Below, one piece after another: positions 42,834 to 56,788 of a DNA stretch of 64,000 bases. Below the pieces are notes generated by a model. It did not search any database, was not told the DNA's origin, and saw only the letters and a list, made by a program, of their open reading frames with translations. A program made the position numbers and the translations under genes. The stretch covers positions 1 to 64,000 of the forward strand of contig NZ_FNDG01000013.1 of the NCBI RefSeq assembly GCF_900100535.1, in the 5' to 3' direction. This stretch comes from Phytopseudomonas flavescens (GTDB lineage: Bacteria > Pseudomonadota > Gammaproteobacteria > Pseudomonadales > Pseudomonadaceae). How positions within the stretch are numbered: position 1 is the first letter of the stretch; each line of letters starts with the position of its first letter.

Positions 42834-43340
42834 ATGTCCCGCTCTACCACGCCCGCCCCGCTGCTGCTGGTGATCGCCCTGGCCAGCGCCGCCATGCTCG
42901 CCGGCGCGCTGATCGCGCAACACGTCTTTGGCTGGGAGCCTTGCACGCTGTGCGTACAGATCCGTCTGTGGCTGGCCCTGACCACCGTCATCGGCCTGCT
43001 GCTCAGCGCCGCCGCAGCGGCCCGGCAGACCTGGCTGGCGGTGTTGCTGTGGCCGCTGCTGCTCGCCGCCAGCGGCATGGCGCTGATCGACAACGCCCAC
43101 GTCACCCTGATCGAACTGGGCATCATGGAAAGCTTCAGCTGCTCGCCCTTCCCCTTCTACTACCAGACCCTGCCCCTGCACGAATACTGGCCGGGCGTGT
43201 TCATGAGCGGTGGCATCTGCGGCCAGAACGATTACAGGATTATCGGCCTGCCCTTCACCGTCTGGACCCTGGCGAGCATCGCCGCGCTGTTCGCCCTGGT
43301 GCTGTTCACCCTGTGGCGCAGCATCCGCGGCAAGCACTGA
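42834..43340 (+). CDS. dsbB: Disulfide bond formation protein DsbB
   Basis: The 168-residue inner-membrane protein reoxidises DsbA and passes electrons to quinone. It has four membrane segments. The first periplasmic cysteine pair is in WEPCTLCVQIR (about residues 36-39), and the second pair is in ESFSCSPFPF and SGGICGQNDYRI. TTGGAG precedes the ATG. The glycosyltransferase gene starts 8 bases after its stop, so the two are probably co-transcribed. Pseudomonas often carries more than one dsbB; which copy this is cannot be told. Confidence 0.92.
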   Translation: MSRSTTPAPLLLVIALASAAMLAGALIAQHVFGWEPCTLCVQIRLWLALTTVIGLLLSAAAAARQTWLAVLLWPLLLAASGMALIDNAHVTLIELGIMESFSCSPFPFYYQTLPLHEYWPGVFMSGGICGQNDYRIIGLPFTVWTLASIAALFALVLFTLWRSIRGKH

Positions 43341-43347
43341 GCCCGGC

Positions 43348-44649
43348 ATGCGCCAGGTATTGGTGATCGGCTATGTCTGGCCGGAACCCCGCTCGTCCGC
43401 AGCGGGCAGCCGCATGCTCGAACTGCTGAGTGTGTTTCGCGGCCAGGGCTGGCAGGTCACCTTCGCCAGCGCTGCGGCGCTGTCGTTGCACCGCGCGGAT
43501 CTGGGCGGATTGCAGATCGCCGAAGTGGCCATTGCCCTGAACTGCGACAGTTTCGATGCCTTCGTCAGGCAACTGCAGCCGGACCTGGTGCTGTTCGACC
43601 GCTTCTTCACCGAGGAGCAATTCGCCTGGCGTGTCGAGCGTGCCTGGCCGCAGGCCCTGCGGGTGCTAGACACCAGCGACCTGCACTGCCTGCGCGACGT
43701 TCGTCACGGCTTGCTCAAGGACAGCCAGCAGGCCTGTTCGAATGAAGCCGAGCGGCAGCAGGTCGGTCCGGTGCACGCCACTGCACAGCAGTTGTACGCG
43801 GCCATGGCGGACGGCGACATGGCGCAGCGGGAAATCGCGTCGATCTACCGTTGCGACCTGACGCTGATGATTTCCGAATTCGAGATGAGCCTGTTGCAGG
43901 AACAGTTCAAGGTGCCGGCAGCCCTGCTGCACGATTGTGCGTTGATGCTGATTCCGCCTGCGCTCGAGAATCTGCCATTTGCCGAGCGGCAGCACTTTCT
44001 GAGCATCGGCAACTTCCGCCATGCACCGAATTGGGATGCGGTGCTGTGGCTCAAGCATGGGCTGTGGCCATTGATCCGTGCGCGGTTGCCCCAGGCACAG
44101 TTGCACGTCTACGGTGCTTACCCGCCGCCCAAGGCCAGCGCACTGCACAACCCCAGGCTGGGCTTCCATGTGCTCGGCTGGGTCGACGACGCTCATCGGG
44201 TGATGGCCCAGGCCCGGGTCTGCCTCGCGCCCTTGCGCTTCGGCGCCGGGATCAAGGGCAAACTGGCCGACGCCATGGCCTGCGGCACGCCCAGTGTGAC
44301 CACGCCGATCGGCAGCGAAGGCATGCATGGCGACCTGCCGTGGCCCGGCAGCATCGCTAACGATGCCAATTCATTCGCCGACGCTGCGGTGCAGTTGTAT
44401 GAGGACGAAACGCGCTGGCTCGACGCGCAGCTGCAGGGATATGCCCTGCTCGACGCCCGTTTCGATCGTCCGCAGCTCGGCGAAGCGCTGGTGACCTGCC
44501 TGGAGCGACTGCTGGTGACGCGCGAACAGCATCGCCAGGCCAATTTCGTGGGCGCCATGCTGCGTCACCACCAGCACAAGAGCACCCAGTACATGTCGCA
44601 GTGGATTGCCGCCAAGAATGCGGCTATACTGGTAAAGGCAGGCGTTTGA
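43348..44649 (+). CDS. Glycosyltransferase (GT-B fold, group 1-like)
   Basis: The 433-residue protein begins RQVLVIGYVWPEPRSSAAGSR and has a C-terminal donor-binding half: FLSIGNFRHAPNWDAVLWL, LGFHVLGWVDDAHRVMAQARVCLAPLRFGAGIKGKLADAMACGTPSVTT. The LRFGAGIKGK and GTP segments are typical of GT4-type nucleotide-sugar transferases. The start lies 8 bases after dsbB. The acceptor is unknown; no other sugar genes are near. Confidence 0.8.
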   Translation: MRQVLVIGYVWPEPRSSAAGSRMLELLSVFRGQGWQVTFASAAALSLHRADLGGLQIAEVAIALNCDSFDAFVRQLQPDLVLFDRFFTEEQFAWRVERAWPQALRVLDTSDLHCLRDVRHGLLKDSQQACSNEAERQQVGPVHATAQQLYAAMADGDMAQREIASIYRCDLTLMISEFEMSLLQEQFKVPAALLHDCALMLIPPALENLPFAERQHFLSIGNFRHAPNWDAVLWLKHGLWPLIRARLPQAQLHVYGAYPPPKASALHNPRLGFHVLGWVDDAHRVMAQARVCLAPLRFGAGIKGKLADAMACGTPSVTTPIGSEGMHGDLPWPGSIANDANSFADAAVQLYEDETRWLDAQLQGYALLDARFDRPQLGEALVTCLERLLVTREQHRQANFVGAMLRHHQHKSTQYMSQWIAAKNAAILVKAGV

Positions 44650-44735
44650 AGGCAATCTGCCACGCCTCGGACGGATGTCACAAATAGGACGCTGCGTTTG
44701 CAGTAGACTTCGCCAACAGCCGTTCCCGGTTCTAG

Positions 44736-45794
<1,059 letters not shown>

Positions 45795-45802
45795 TCACTG
45801 CG

Positions 45803-45875
45803 CCTGTGGCCCGGCGTTGAGCACAGCGATACCCGGGAATGACTGCCCTGGGTATCGCTACGCTCAACCACAGGC
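45803..45875. repeat. REP-like inverted repeat
   Basis: A long interrupted hairpin. The inner arms AGCGATACCC (45825-45834) and GGGTATCGCT (45850-45859) pair perfectly; outer blocks TTGAGC/GCTCAA and CCTGTGG/CCACAGG extend it. The sequence type is the repeated extragenic palindrome common in Pseudomonas. It separates the convergent dctP and cysG genes and may also end both transcripts. Confidence 0.7.
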
Positions 45876-45897
45876 TACGAGCATGCGGCACACGACG

Positions 45898-47295
45898 CTA
45901 TCGGGCCGTGTCCTGGGCGCCCTCGAACCAGGCCAGTTTTTCCCGCAACTGCACCACCTCGCCAATGATCACCAGGGTGGGCGCATGCACCTCATGACGC
46001 GCCACCAGGTCGGGCAGGTTGGCCAGGGTGCCGGTGAATACCCGCTGATGCTCCGTGGTGCCCTGCTGCACCAGCGCGGCCGGGGTGCTCGCGGCACGGC
46101 CGTGGGCGACCAGTTGCTGGCAGATGATCGGCAAACCGACCAGGCCCATGTAGAACACCAGGGTCTGGCTCGGCGCGATCAGCTCCTGCCAGGGTAGATC
46201 GGTGCTGCCGTCCTTGAGGTGGCCGGTGACGAAGCGAACCGATTGCGCATGATCGCGGTGGGTCAGCGGGATCCCTGCGTAGGCGGAGCAGCCACTGGCC
46301 GCGGTGATCCCCGGTACCACCTGGAAGGGAATGCCATGGGCGGCCAGTTGCTCGATTTCCTCGCCACCACGGCCGAAGATGAACGGATCGCCGCCCTTTA
46401 GCCGCAGCACACGCTTGCCGGCCTTGGCCAGGTCGATCAGGCGCTGGTTGATCTGTTCCTGCGGAACGGCATGATCGGCGCGACGCTTGCCGACGTAGAT
46501 GCGCTCGGCATCGCGGCGGCACAGCTCGATGATCGCCGGGGCGACCAGGCGGTCGTAGAGCACCACATCGGCCTGCTGCATCAGGCGCAGGGCGCGGAAG
46601 GTCAGCAGATCGGGATCGCCCGGGCCTGCACCGACCAGATAAACCTCGCCCAGCGCCCGAGGCGCAGCGCCACTGACTTTGTCTTCCAGCAGGCGACGGG
46701 CTTCGCCGAGCTTGCCGGCGAATACGCTTTCGGCGATCGGCCCCTGGAACACGTCTTCCCAGAACACCCGGCGCTGCTGCACGTCGGGAAACAGGCTCTT
46801 GACCCGGGCCCGGAAGACCTTGGCTAGGCCCGCCAACTGGCCGTAGGTAGCGGGAATCCAGGTTTCGATCTTGGCGCGGATCAGCCGGGCCAGCACCGGC
46901 GCATCACCGCCGCTGCTGACCGCGACGATCAACGGCGAGCGGTCGACGATGGCAGGGAAGATCACGCTGCACTGCGCCGGCGCATCCACCACGTTGACCG
47001 GCAGGCCGATCGCCTGAGCCTGCTGGGATACCTGGGCATTCAGGGCTTCGTCATCGGTCGCGGCGATTACCAGCGACACGCCGGTCAGGTCGTCGGGCTG
47101 GTAGTTGCGCAGGCGCAATTCGCCAGTGCCCTGCTCCACCAGGTCGCGCAATTCACTGCCCACCTCGGGCGATACGACCCGCAGGCAGGCGCCGGCATCG
47201 GCCAGCAGGCGCGCCTTGCGCAGGGCGATCTCTCCGCCGCCGATCACCAGAACGCGGCGATCCTGCAGTTTGTGGAACAGAGGAAGAAAGTCCAT
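45898..47295 (-). CDS. cysG: Siroheme synthase (bifunctional, CysG)
   Basis: This 465-residue protein makes siroheme for sulfite and nitrite reductases. The N-terminal half is the precorrin-2 dehydrogenase/ferrochelatase ([18 protein letters not shown], residues 14-31). The C-terminal half from about 217 is uroporphyrinogen III methyltransferase ([35 protein letters not shown]). I used the ATG at 47295, giving the family N-terminus MDFLPLF. It follows serS on the minus strand, as in P. aeruginosa. Confidence 0.95.
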   Translation of the reverse strand: MDFLPLFHKLQDRRVLVIGGGEIALRKARLLADAGACLRVVSPEVGSELRDLVEQGTGELRLRNYQPDDLTGVSLVIAATDDEALNAQVSQQAQAIGLPVNVVDAPAQCSVIFPAIVDRSPLIVAVSSGGDAPVLARLIRAKIETWIPATYGQLAGLAKVFRARVKSLFPDVQQRRVFWEDVFQGPIAESVFAGKLGEARRLLEDKVSGAAPRALGEVYLVGAGPGDPDLLTFRALRLMQQADVVLYDRLVAPAIIELCRRDAERIYVGKRRADHAVPQEQINQRLIDLAKAGKRVLRLKGGDPFIFGRGGEEIEQLAAHGIPFQVVPGITAASGCSAYAGIPLTHRDHAQSVRFVTGHLKDGSTDLPWQELIAPSQTLVFYMGLVGLPIICQQLVAHGRAASTPAALVQQGTTEHQRVFTGTLANLPDLVARHEVHAPTLVIIGEVVQLREKLAWFEGAQDTAR

Positions 47296-47411
47296 GACGA
47301 TGCCCATTACGGTCGCTCGCGGGCGACGTGGTGAAAATGACGACCCCGAGACTCTGCTCGGGGCCTGAAATACTGCGGCAAGCGACGCCCTGATGTGTCG
47401 CTGTAGCTGGA

Positions 47412-49079
<1,668 letters not shown>

Positions 49080-49083
<4 letters not shown>

Positions 49084-50405
49084 GGCTTTCTGCGCTGCCG
49101 CGGGCTGTTGGCGTCCTGGGCCGCCAGGTGAGCGAGCTTGTCGCCAATCTTCAGCTCCAGGCCCCGTGGTACCGGCTGGTAATAACGGCGCGGCTCGAGG
49201 TCGTCGGGAAAGTAGTCTTCGCCAGCGGCATAGGCATCCGGCTCGTCATGGGCGTAGCGGTATTCGTCGCCATAGCCGAGCTGCTTCATCAGCTTGGTTG
49301 GTGCGTTGCGCAGGTGCAGCGGCACCTCGCGGGAGCCGTTTTCCGCCACGTCGCGCATGGCCGCCTTGAAGGCGCTGTACACGGCATTGCTCTTCGGCGC
49401 GCAGGCCAGGTAGACGATGGCCTGGGCCACGGCCAGCTCACCTTCGGGGCTGCCGAGGCGTTCCTGGACGTCCCAGGCATTCAGGCACAGGGTCAGCGCG
49501 CGGGGGTCGGCATTGCCGATGTCCTCGCTGGCCATGCGCACCACGCGGCGGGCGATATACAGCGGGTCGCAGCCGCCATCGAGCATGCGTGCGAACCAGT
49601 ACAGCGCGCCGTCCGGGCTGGAGCCGCGCACCGACTTGTGCAGCGCGGATATCTGGTCGTAGAAGGCTTCGCCGCCCTTGTCGAACCGCCGTCGGGTATC
49701 ACCGAGCAGGTCGAGCAGCAGTTCGGTGCTGATCTCCCCGCCGTCATCGGCCAGGTCGGCGGCGTTCTCGAGAAAATTCAGGAAGCGTCGGCCATCGCCA
49801 TCCGCCGCGCTTTTGAGAATATCGAAACTCTCGTCCGGCAGCGTCAGCCGGCGCTCGCCCAGCCCCTTGGCTTCGCCCAGCGCGCGGTCGACCAGCTTGC
49901 GCAGCGCCTTGTCGTCCAGGCTCTTGAGCACGTAGACACGAGCCCGCGACAGCAAGGCATTGTTGAGTTCGAACGAGGGGTTTTCCGTGGTCGCACCGAT
50001 GAAGATCAGCGTGCCGTCTTCGACATAGGGCAGAAAGGCGTCCTGCTGCGACTTGTTGAAGCGATGCACTTCGTCGACGAACAGAATGGTGCGGCGGCCA
50101 TACTGGGCGGCGTGCTGTTGGGCGACTTCGACGGCCTGGCGTATCTCCTTGACCCCGGACAGCACCGCGGAAATGGTCTCGAAATGCGCATCGGTGACCT
50201 GAGCCAGCAAACGGGCCAGGGTGGTCTTGCCGACACCGGGCGGGCCCCAGAAGATCATCGAATGCAGAGCGCCCTGCTCCAGCGCTTCGCGTAGCGGCTT
50301 GCCGCGGGCCAGCAGGTGCTCCTGACCAACGTATTCGTCCAGCGTGGTCGCCCTCAGACGGGCGGCCAGTGGCTGGGCGACGGGCGCACTGCGAAACAGA
50401 TCCAC
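49080..50405 (-). CDS. rarA: Replication-associated recombination protein RarA (AAA+ ATPase)
   Basis: The 441-residue clamp-loader-like ATPase acts at stalled replication forks. Walker A is [15 protein letters not shown] (about residues 54-68), Walker B is [19 protein letters not shown], and sensor-type [13 protein letters not shown] follows. The C-terminal region ([33 protein letters not shown]) is typical. It follows lolA by 6 bases and overlaps crcB. Confidence 0.96.
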
Positions 50406-50411
50406 GGCTGT

Positions 50412-51038
50412 CTACTCTTGAATGACGTCCGCACCCTCGGGGATTTCGAAGCTGAACTGCTTGTCATCCAGGGGGCCGTTCATCTTCACGTTCATGAACA
50501 GAATATTGGTGCGCTGGCCGATGCTGTCGATCAGTTGCATGTCGTTCAGTACACCGCTACGGAAGGACAGGCGCAGGCTGTCGAACAGGGTGTCCTTGGA
50601 CTTCGGCTTGAGGATGAAGTCCACCACGCTGCCGCCTTCCTTGAAGGTGATCTCGAAATTCTCGCGAATCTGCGAGACATCACCGGAGAGCAGCAGAGCC
50701 GGGGTGTGGGTCAGCCGCTGGTCGAGGGACTGGATGGTCACTTGCTCGAGATCCGGATCGTACAGCCATACCTGCTTGCCGTTGGAAACCAGCAGTTGCT
50801 CCATCGGCTCGTCGGTGTGCCAGCGGAACAGGCCCGGCCGCTTGAGCGCCAGTTCGCCGGCGGTTTCCTGCAACTGGGTACCACTGCCATCGAGAGACAA
50901 TTGGGAAAACCGCGCGGTGATGGTCTGCGCCTGGTTGAGCAGTTGGGTCAGGCGCTTTACAGCGGCTTCGTCGTCGGCATGGGCGAACAGGCTCGCGGTA
51001 CTCAGCACGGCGAGCAACATCAGGCGAATCAGGCGCAT
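50412..51038 (-). CDS. lolA: Outer-membrane lipoprotein carrier LolA
   Basis: The 208-residue periplasmic chaperone carries lipoproteins from LolCDE to LolB. The signal peptide is [19 protein letters not shown]. The mature start [21 protein letters not shown] and [40 protein letters not shown] are diagnostic. It lies between ftsK and rarA, the standard Pseudomonas order. Confidence 0.96.
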   Translation of the reverse strand: MRLIRLMLLAVLSTASLFAHADDEAAVKRLTQLLNQAQTITARFSQLSLDGSGTQLQETAGELALKRPGLFRWHTDEPMEQLLVSNGKQVWLYDPDLEQVTIQSLDQRLTHTPALLLSGDVSQIRENFEITFKEGGSVVDFILKPKSKDTLFDSLRLSFRSGVLNDMQLIDSIGQRTNILFMNVKMNGPLDDKQFSFEIPEGADVIQE

Positions 51039-51058
51039 GTGAATCCTCTGTCAGGGTA

Positions 51059-53464
51059 TTAGTCGCGGTTCGCGCCGGGGGCGATCACTTCCCGCGAACC
51101 GTTGGTATTCATTGGCGTTACCACGCCGGCCATTTCCATGGCTTCGATCATGCGTGCGGCGCGGTTGTAGCCGATCTTCAATTTGCGCTGCACCGAAGAG
51201 ATCGACGCACGGCGGCTTTCCAGGACGAAATTGACCGCTTCGTCGTACAGCGGATCGGACTCGCTATCCTCGCCGCCCTCGGAACCCCCGCCGCCGTCGA
51301 AGCCACCGCCGCCCTCTTCGGCGCCGGCCAGGATGTCTTCGTTGTAGTCCGGTGCGCCACGCAGCTTCCAGGCTTCGACCACGCGGTGCACTTCATCGTC
51401 GGAAACAAACGCGCCGTGCACGCGAATCGGCAGGCTGGTGCCAGGCGGCATGTAGAGCATGTCACCGTGGCCGAGCAGCTGTTCGGCGCCGCCCTGGTCG
51501 ATGATGGTGCGCGAATCGATCTTGCTCGATACCTGAAAGGCCATGCGGGTGGGAATGTTGGCCTTGATCAGGCCGGTGATCACGTCCACCGACGGCCGCT
51601 GGGTGGCGAGAATCAAGTGAATGCCCGCCGCCCGTGCCTTCTGGGCGATACGGGCGATCAGCTCTTCGACCTTCTTGCCGACGATCATCATCATGTCGGC
51701 GAACTCGTCGACCACCACGACGATGGTCGGCAGCGTCTTCAGCAGCGGCGCTTCGTCTTCCATGCTTTCGCGGCGATACAGCGGATCGGGCAGCGGCTCG
51801 CCGGCCTCGATGGCATCCTTGACCTTGCGGTTGAAGCCCGCCAGGTTACGCACGCCCATCTTCGACATCAGCTTGTAGCGACGTTCCATCTCGGCGACGC
51901 TCCAGCGCAGTGCGTTGGCCGCCTCCTTCATGTCGGTGACGACCGGGCAGAGCAGATGGGGGATGCCTTCGTAGATCGACAACTCGAGCATTTTCGGGTC
52001 GATCATGATCATCTTGGCGTCTTCCGGCCCCGACTTGAACAGGATCGACAGAATCATCGCGTTGACGCCCACCGACTTACCGGAACCGGTGGTACCGGCG
52101 ACCAGCAGGTGAGGCATCTTCGCCAGATCGGTGATCACCGGCTTGCCGCCAATGTCATGCCCCAGGGCCAGGGTGACCGGCGACTTGGCGTCGTCGTACT
52201 CCGGGGTCGACAATACTTCGGAGAAGCGCACGATCTGGCGGTTCTCGTTGGGGATTTCGATACCGACGGTGGTCTTGCCCGGGATCACTTCCACCACACG
52301 GACGCTGGTCACCGCCAGCGAGCGCGCCAGGTCCTTGGCCAGGTTGGCGATTCGGCTCACCTTGACGCCAGCGGCAGGTTGAATTTCGTAGCGGGTGATC
52401 ACCGGGCCGGGATGGATCGAATCGACCGACACCTCGACCCCGAATTCCTTGAGCTTGATCTCCAGCAAGTGACCGACACCCGCCAGGGATTCGGGCGAGT
52501 ACTCGATCTTCTTGGCTTCTGCGGGGTCGAGCAGCGAGATTGGCGGCAGCGTGCCTTCGACGGCGCTGTCGATGAACAGCGGCGCCTGCTTCTCCTTCTG
52601 CACGCGCTTGCTCGGCTCGGGCGCCTTCGGTGCAATCGGTGCGGAGATGACCGGTGCGGGCCGGCTTTCGCGCTCGCTCATGTGCTTGTTGAGCGACTCT
52701 TCACGCTCGATCAGGCGTTCCTTGACCTTGGCCTGCTCGCGGCGATCGCGCACCACCGGGGCGGCCACGTCGTGGACGCGCTCGTCCACTTCACGCAACT
52801 GAGCGACCAGTTGCTTGCGTTCCTGGCGCGAGTTCCACCAGCGGTTGACCAGGCTCTGTACCAGTTCCAGCAGGTCCAGGGTGATCTTGCCGGTGAGGTC
52901 CATGACCTTGAACCAGGACAGGTCGCTGAACACGGTCAGGCCGAACAGGAACAGGGCGATGAACAGCAGCGTGCTGCCCTGCACGTTCAAGGCGGAAACC
53001 GTCAGTTGCCCCAGGCTCTCACCCAGGGCGCCGCCTGCCGAGGCCGGCATGCCGGCGCCGCTCTGGAAATGGATATAGGCCAAAGCGGCCCCCGACAGTA
53101 CCAGGAACACCAGGCCGATCAGGCGCCAGGAGAACAGCCAGCCGCTCCAATGCCACGGCTCGTGACGGGCACGGAACACCTGCAGCGCCTTGGTGCCGAG
53201 CAGTAACGGGAACAGGTAGGCGAAGTAGCCCAGGGCCATGAACAACACGTCGGCGAACCAAGCGCCAGCGCGGCCGGCGGCATTGTGCACCTGCTCGACG
53301 TTACTGGTATGGGTCCAGCCCGGATCAGCGGGGTCGTAGGTGAGCAGTGCCATCCATACGTAGAGGCACAAGGCGCCAAGCGCGATCAGCGCACCCTCCT
53401 TGAGGCGGTACGGCAGTTGCTGACGCCAGGCCGGCATCGGTGCTGTAGAGCTAGAGTTCTTCAA
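51059..53464 (-). CDS. ftsK: DNA translocase FtsK
   Basis: This cell-division protein pumps chromosome ends through the septum and activates XerCD. I place the start at a TTG (53464, [19 protein letters not shown]), giving 801 residues and matching the family N-terminus; the ATG at 53524 adds 20 unlikely codons. Four membrane helices lie in residues 20-180, followed by a linker. The motor has Walker [18 protein letters not shown] and Walker [14 protein letters not shown]. The C-terminal gamma winged helix ([24 protein letters not shown]) reads KOPS sites. Confidence 0.95.
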   Translation of the reverse strand: MKNSSSTAPMPAWRQQLPYRLKEGALIALGALCLYVWMALLTYDPADPGWTHTSNVEQVHNAAGRAGAWFADVLFMALGYFAYLFPLLLGTKALQVFRARHEPWHWSGWLFSWRLIGLVFLVLSGAALAYIHFQSGAGMPASAGGALGESLGQLTVSALNVQGSTLLFIALFLFGLTVFSDLSWFKVMDLTGKITLDLLELVQSLVNRWWNSRQERKQLVAQLREVDERVHDVAAPVVRDRREQAKVKERLIEREESLNKHMSERESRPAPVISAPIAPKAPEPSKRVQKEKQAPLFIDSAVEGTLPPISLLDPAEAKKIEYSPESLAGVGHLLEIKLKEFGVEVSVDSIHPGPVITRYEIQPAAGVKVSRIANLAKDLARSLAVTSVRVVEVIPGKTTVGIEIPNENRQIVRFSEVLSTPEYDDAKSPVTLALGHDIGGKPVITDLAKMPHLLVAGTTGSGKSVGVNAMILSILFKSGPEDAKMIMIDPKMLELSIYEGIPHLLCPVVTDMKEAANALRWSVAEMERRYKLMSKMGVRNLAGFNRKVKDAIEAGEPLPDPLYRRESMEDEAPLLKTLPTIVVVVDEFADMMMIVGKKVEELIARIAQKARAAGIHLILATQRPSVDVITGLIKANIPTRMAFQVSSKIDSRTIIDQGGAEQLLGHGDMLYMPPGTSLPIRVHGAFVSDDEVHRVVEAWKLRGAPDYNEDILAGAEEGGGGFDGGGGSEGGEDSESDPLYDEAVNFVLESRRASISSVQRKLKIGYNRAARMIEAMEMAGVVTPMNTNGSREVIAPGANRD

Positions 53465-53576
53465 AACGCATCGGTTCCTGCGCCAGTGGCGCGCCGCATG
53501 ATCGGTAGGACTAAACACCGCCATTGTACGGCATGCCGCACCGGCGATGGAGAGCAGATCGGCCCGTCCAGGCTAT

Positions 53577-53700
53577 ATGAAAACGTAGCGAGCGGAGGCC
53601 AGGCAAGGTTGAAGCCAGCGAAAACGTGCAGCCCACCGGGTGCAAGTGCGCGTTTTGCGCTGTTTTTCAACGCCCTCTGGCCAAGCGCAGCGGTTTTCAT
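53577..53700. repeat. Nested imperfect palindrome (REP/MITE-like)
   Basis: Arms of about 36 bases (53577-53613 and 53664-53700) both read outwards to ATGAAAAC and are similar through GGCCAG. A shorter nested pair (around AAAACG/CGTTTT) lies between them. The whole region can fold as one large hairpin between the divergent ftsK and trxB genes. Such elements are usually present in many copies per genome. Confidence 0.6.
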
Positions 53701-53811
53701 GGGGCCAGGTCGGCTCCCGCTCGCCTGACGCTTCGGTGTAGCATAGCGGCCACTGTTCGTCCTTGCGGCTCAATTTGAGCACGCATTCTCTTTTGTGACA
53801 AAGGCTTATGA

Positions 53812-54771
<960 letters not shown>

Positions 54772-54777
54772 TGGTTC

Positions 54778-54799
54778 AGGGCGGGTTGATGCCCGCCCT
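54778..54799 (+). terminator. GC-rich hairpin after trxB
   Basis: The stem AGGGCGGG (54778-54785) with CCCGCCCT (54792-54799) has a 6-base loop. No T-run follows, so it may only attenuate read-through into aat or protect the trxB transcript end. Confidence 0.5.
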
Positions 54800-54819
54800 C
54801 CCCCGCTGCGGTCTAGCCA

Positions 54820-55521
54820 ATGCTCACCTGGTTGCAACGTGACTCTCTGACCTTCCCGTCACTCGACATGGCCCTGCGCGAACCCAATGGCCTGCTGGCC
54901 GCGGGGGGCGACCTGCGCGCCGAGCGGTTGATCGCCGCCTACCGACACGGCTGCTTTCCCTGGTACCAGGATGGGCAGCCGCTGTTGTGGTGGTCGCCAG
55001 ACCCTCGCACCGTGCTGTTTCCCGGCGAGGTGCACGTATCGCGCAGCCTGCGCAAGGTCATCCGTCAGGGGCATTACCGGGTCACTTTCGACCAGGCCTT
55101 CGCGGACGTCATCCAGGCTTGCGCCGCGCCACGCGACTACGCGGACGGCACCTGGATCACCACCCCCATGCAGCAAGCCTATATCGAGCTGCACGGGCGC
55201 GGCGTGGCCCATAGCGTGGAGGTCTGGCAAGACGAGCAACTGGTGGGCGGGCTCTACGGCCTGGCCATGGGCAAGCTGTTCTTCGGCGAGTCGATGTTCA
55301 GCCGCGCCGACAATGCCTCCAAGGTCGGTTTCGTAACCCTGGTCGAGCACCTCAGGAGTTGGGGCTTCGAGCTGATCGACTGCCAGATGCCGACTCAGCA
55401 CCTGCACAGCCTGGGTGCTCGTGCCATCGATCGGAAACAGTTCGCGGAATACCTGCAGCGCTACCTCGATCAGCCCAGCGCTGCCGACTGGCGCGCGGCC
55501 TGGCGGCCGACGGACGGCTGA
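54820..55521 (+). CDS. aat: Leucyl/phenylalanyl-tRNA-protein transferase
   Basis: The 233-residue enzyme adds Leu or Phe to N-terminal Lys or Arg, making N-degrons for ClpAPS. Family segments: [65 protein letters not shown] and [23 protein letters not shown]. It lies in one series with bpt and close to clpS and clpA, which recognise and degrade its products. Confidence 0.96.
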   Translation: MLTWLQRDSLTFPSLDMALREPNGLLAAGGDLRAERLIAAYRHGCFPWYQDGQPLLWWSPDPRTVLFPGEVHVSRSLRKVIRQGHYRVTFDQAFADVIQACAAPRDYADGTWITTPMQQAYIELHGRGVAHSVEVWQDEQLVGGLYGLAMGKLFFGESMFSRADNASKVGFVTLVEHLRSWGFELIDCQMPTQHLHSLGARAIDRKQFAEYLQRYLDQPSAADWRAAWRPTDG

Positions 55522-55586
55522 CGGGCCTGTTCTGGTGGCGGGCCGTGACCTGGCATACACTGATTCCAGACCCTAGGGAGGCGATC

Positions 55587-56294
55587 ATGACTGAGCTGGC
55601 TCGCCTGAAGTTCTACGCCACCCAGCCGCACCCGTGCAGCTATCTGTCGGAAGAGCAGGCCACCACGCTATTCCTCGACCCCAGTCAGCCCATGGATGCG
55701 CACATGTATGCCGAGCTTTCCGAGCTCGGCTTCCGGCGTAGTGGTGATCATCTCTACCGACCGCACTGCCAGCGCTGTACGGCGTGCGTGCCGGCGAGGA
55801 TTCCGGTTGCCCGCTTCGTCCCCAATCGGCAGCAGCGCAAGATTCTCAAGCGCAACGAGTCGGTTCAGGTATGCGCAGCCAGGCCGGTGTTCAGCGAGGA
55901 ATACTACGCGCTCTATGCTCGCTATATCGAAGAACGCCATGCCGACGGCGACATGTACCCGCCCAGCCGCGAGCAGTTCTCCACGTTTCTGCTGCGCGAC
56001 CTGCCGTTTTCATGGTTCTACGAATTTCGCGAGAATGGCCGGCTACTGGCCATCGCCGTCACCGACGCGCTGCCCAACGGGCTGTCGGCGGTCTACACCT
56101 TCTACGATCCCGACGAGGAGCGCCGCAGCCTCGGGCGTTTCGCCATCCTCTGGCAGATCGGCGAGGCGCTGCGCATGGATCTGCCGGCTGTCTACCTGGG
56201 CTACTGGATCAAGAACTGCCGGAAGATGAATTACAAGACGCAGTACCGTCCCATCGAGCTGTTCGTCAACCAGAGCTGGATCGCTCTCACCTGA
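55587..56294 (+). CDS. bpt: Aspartate/glutamate leucyltransferase (Bpt)
   Basis: The 235-residue enzyme leucylates N-terminal Asp or Glu for N-end-rule degradation. AGGGAGG stands just before the chosen ATG at 55587; the longer frame upstream overlaps aat in another frame. Motifs: [17 protein letters not shown] near the start, [19 protein letters not shown] with the paired cysteines, and [23 protein letters not shown]. It is often annotated ate. Works with aat, clpS and clpA nearby. Confidence 0.95.
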
Positions 56295-56439
56295 ATGCTT
56301 TGCGGGCCTGGTCACAACCGCTTCGCCGAAACAGGAACAGACCCTTGGCGTCAACCCCGGTTTTCGGGCACAATGCACGCCGCTTTTGCCTGGGGCCAGT
56401 TGCGCCGGGCCATTCATTGGATACCGAGGGCTTTACTGC

Positions 56440-56658
56440 ATGTCGAAAGAAGACAGCTTCGAAATGGAAGGCACTGTCGTCGACACCCTGCCCAACACCA
56501 TGTTTCGCGTGGAGTTGGAAAATGGGCACGTCGTTACCGCGCACATCTCCGGAAAGATGCGCAAGAATTACATCCGCATTCTGACTGGTGACAAGGTTCG
56601 CGTAGAGCTGACCCCTTACGACCTGAGCAAGGGTCGCATCACCTACCGCGCCCGCTGA
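56440..56658 (+). CDS. infA: Translation initiation factor IF-1
   Basis: The 72-residue S1/OB-fold protein starts [20 protein letters not shown] and ends [12 protein letters not shown], the full normal length. It binds the ribosomal A site during initiation. The ATG at 56440 is the family start. A large palindromic terminator follows. Confidence 0.98.
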
Positions 56659-56693
56659 CAGGCAGGAACCGCGCTCCCAGGCCTGCTTCGCGC

Positions 56694-56735
56694 AGCAACG
56701 AAAACGCCCGGCATATGCCGGGCGTTTTCGTTGCT
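56694..56735. terminator. 42-bp perfect palindrome, bidirectional terminator
   Basis: The two 21-base arms are exact complements around the centre CAT|ATG. A-rich left arm and T-rich right arm (GTTTTCGTT) make it work in both directions, between the convergent infA and clpA genes. Confidence 0.93.
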
Positions 56736-56788
56736 CTTGCAGCGTAATCGGCCTGACTTGGCGAGCTCGACGAGCCCGCCGTCCTACC

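Noticed and set aside
47344..47363. CCCCGAG/CTCGGGG hairpin between serS and cysG
   Set aside because: The stem is clear but has no T-run, and both genes probably share a transcript; not enough to call a terminator.
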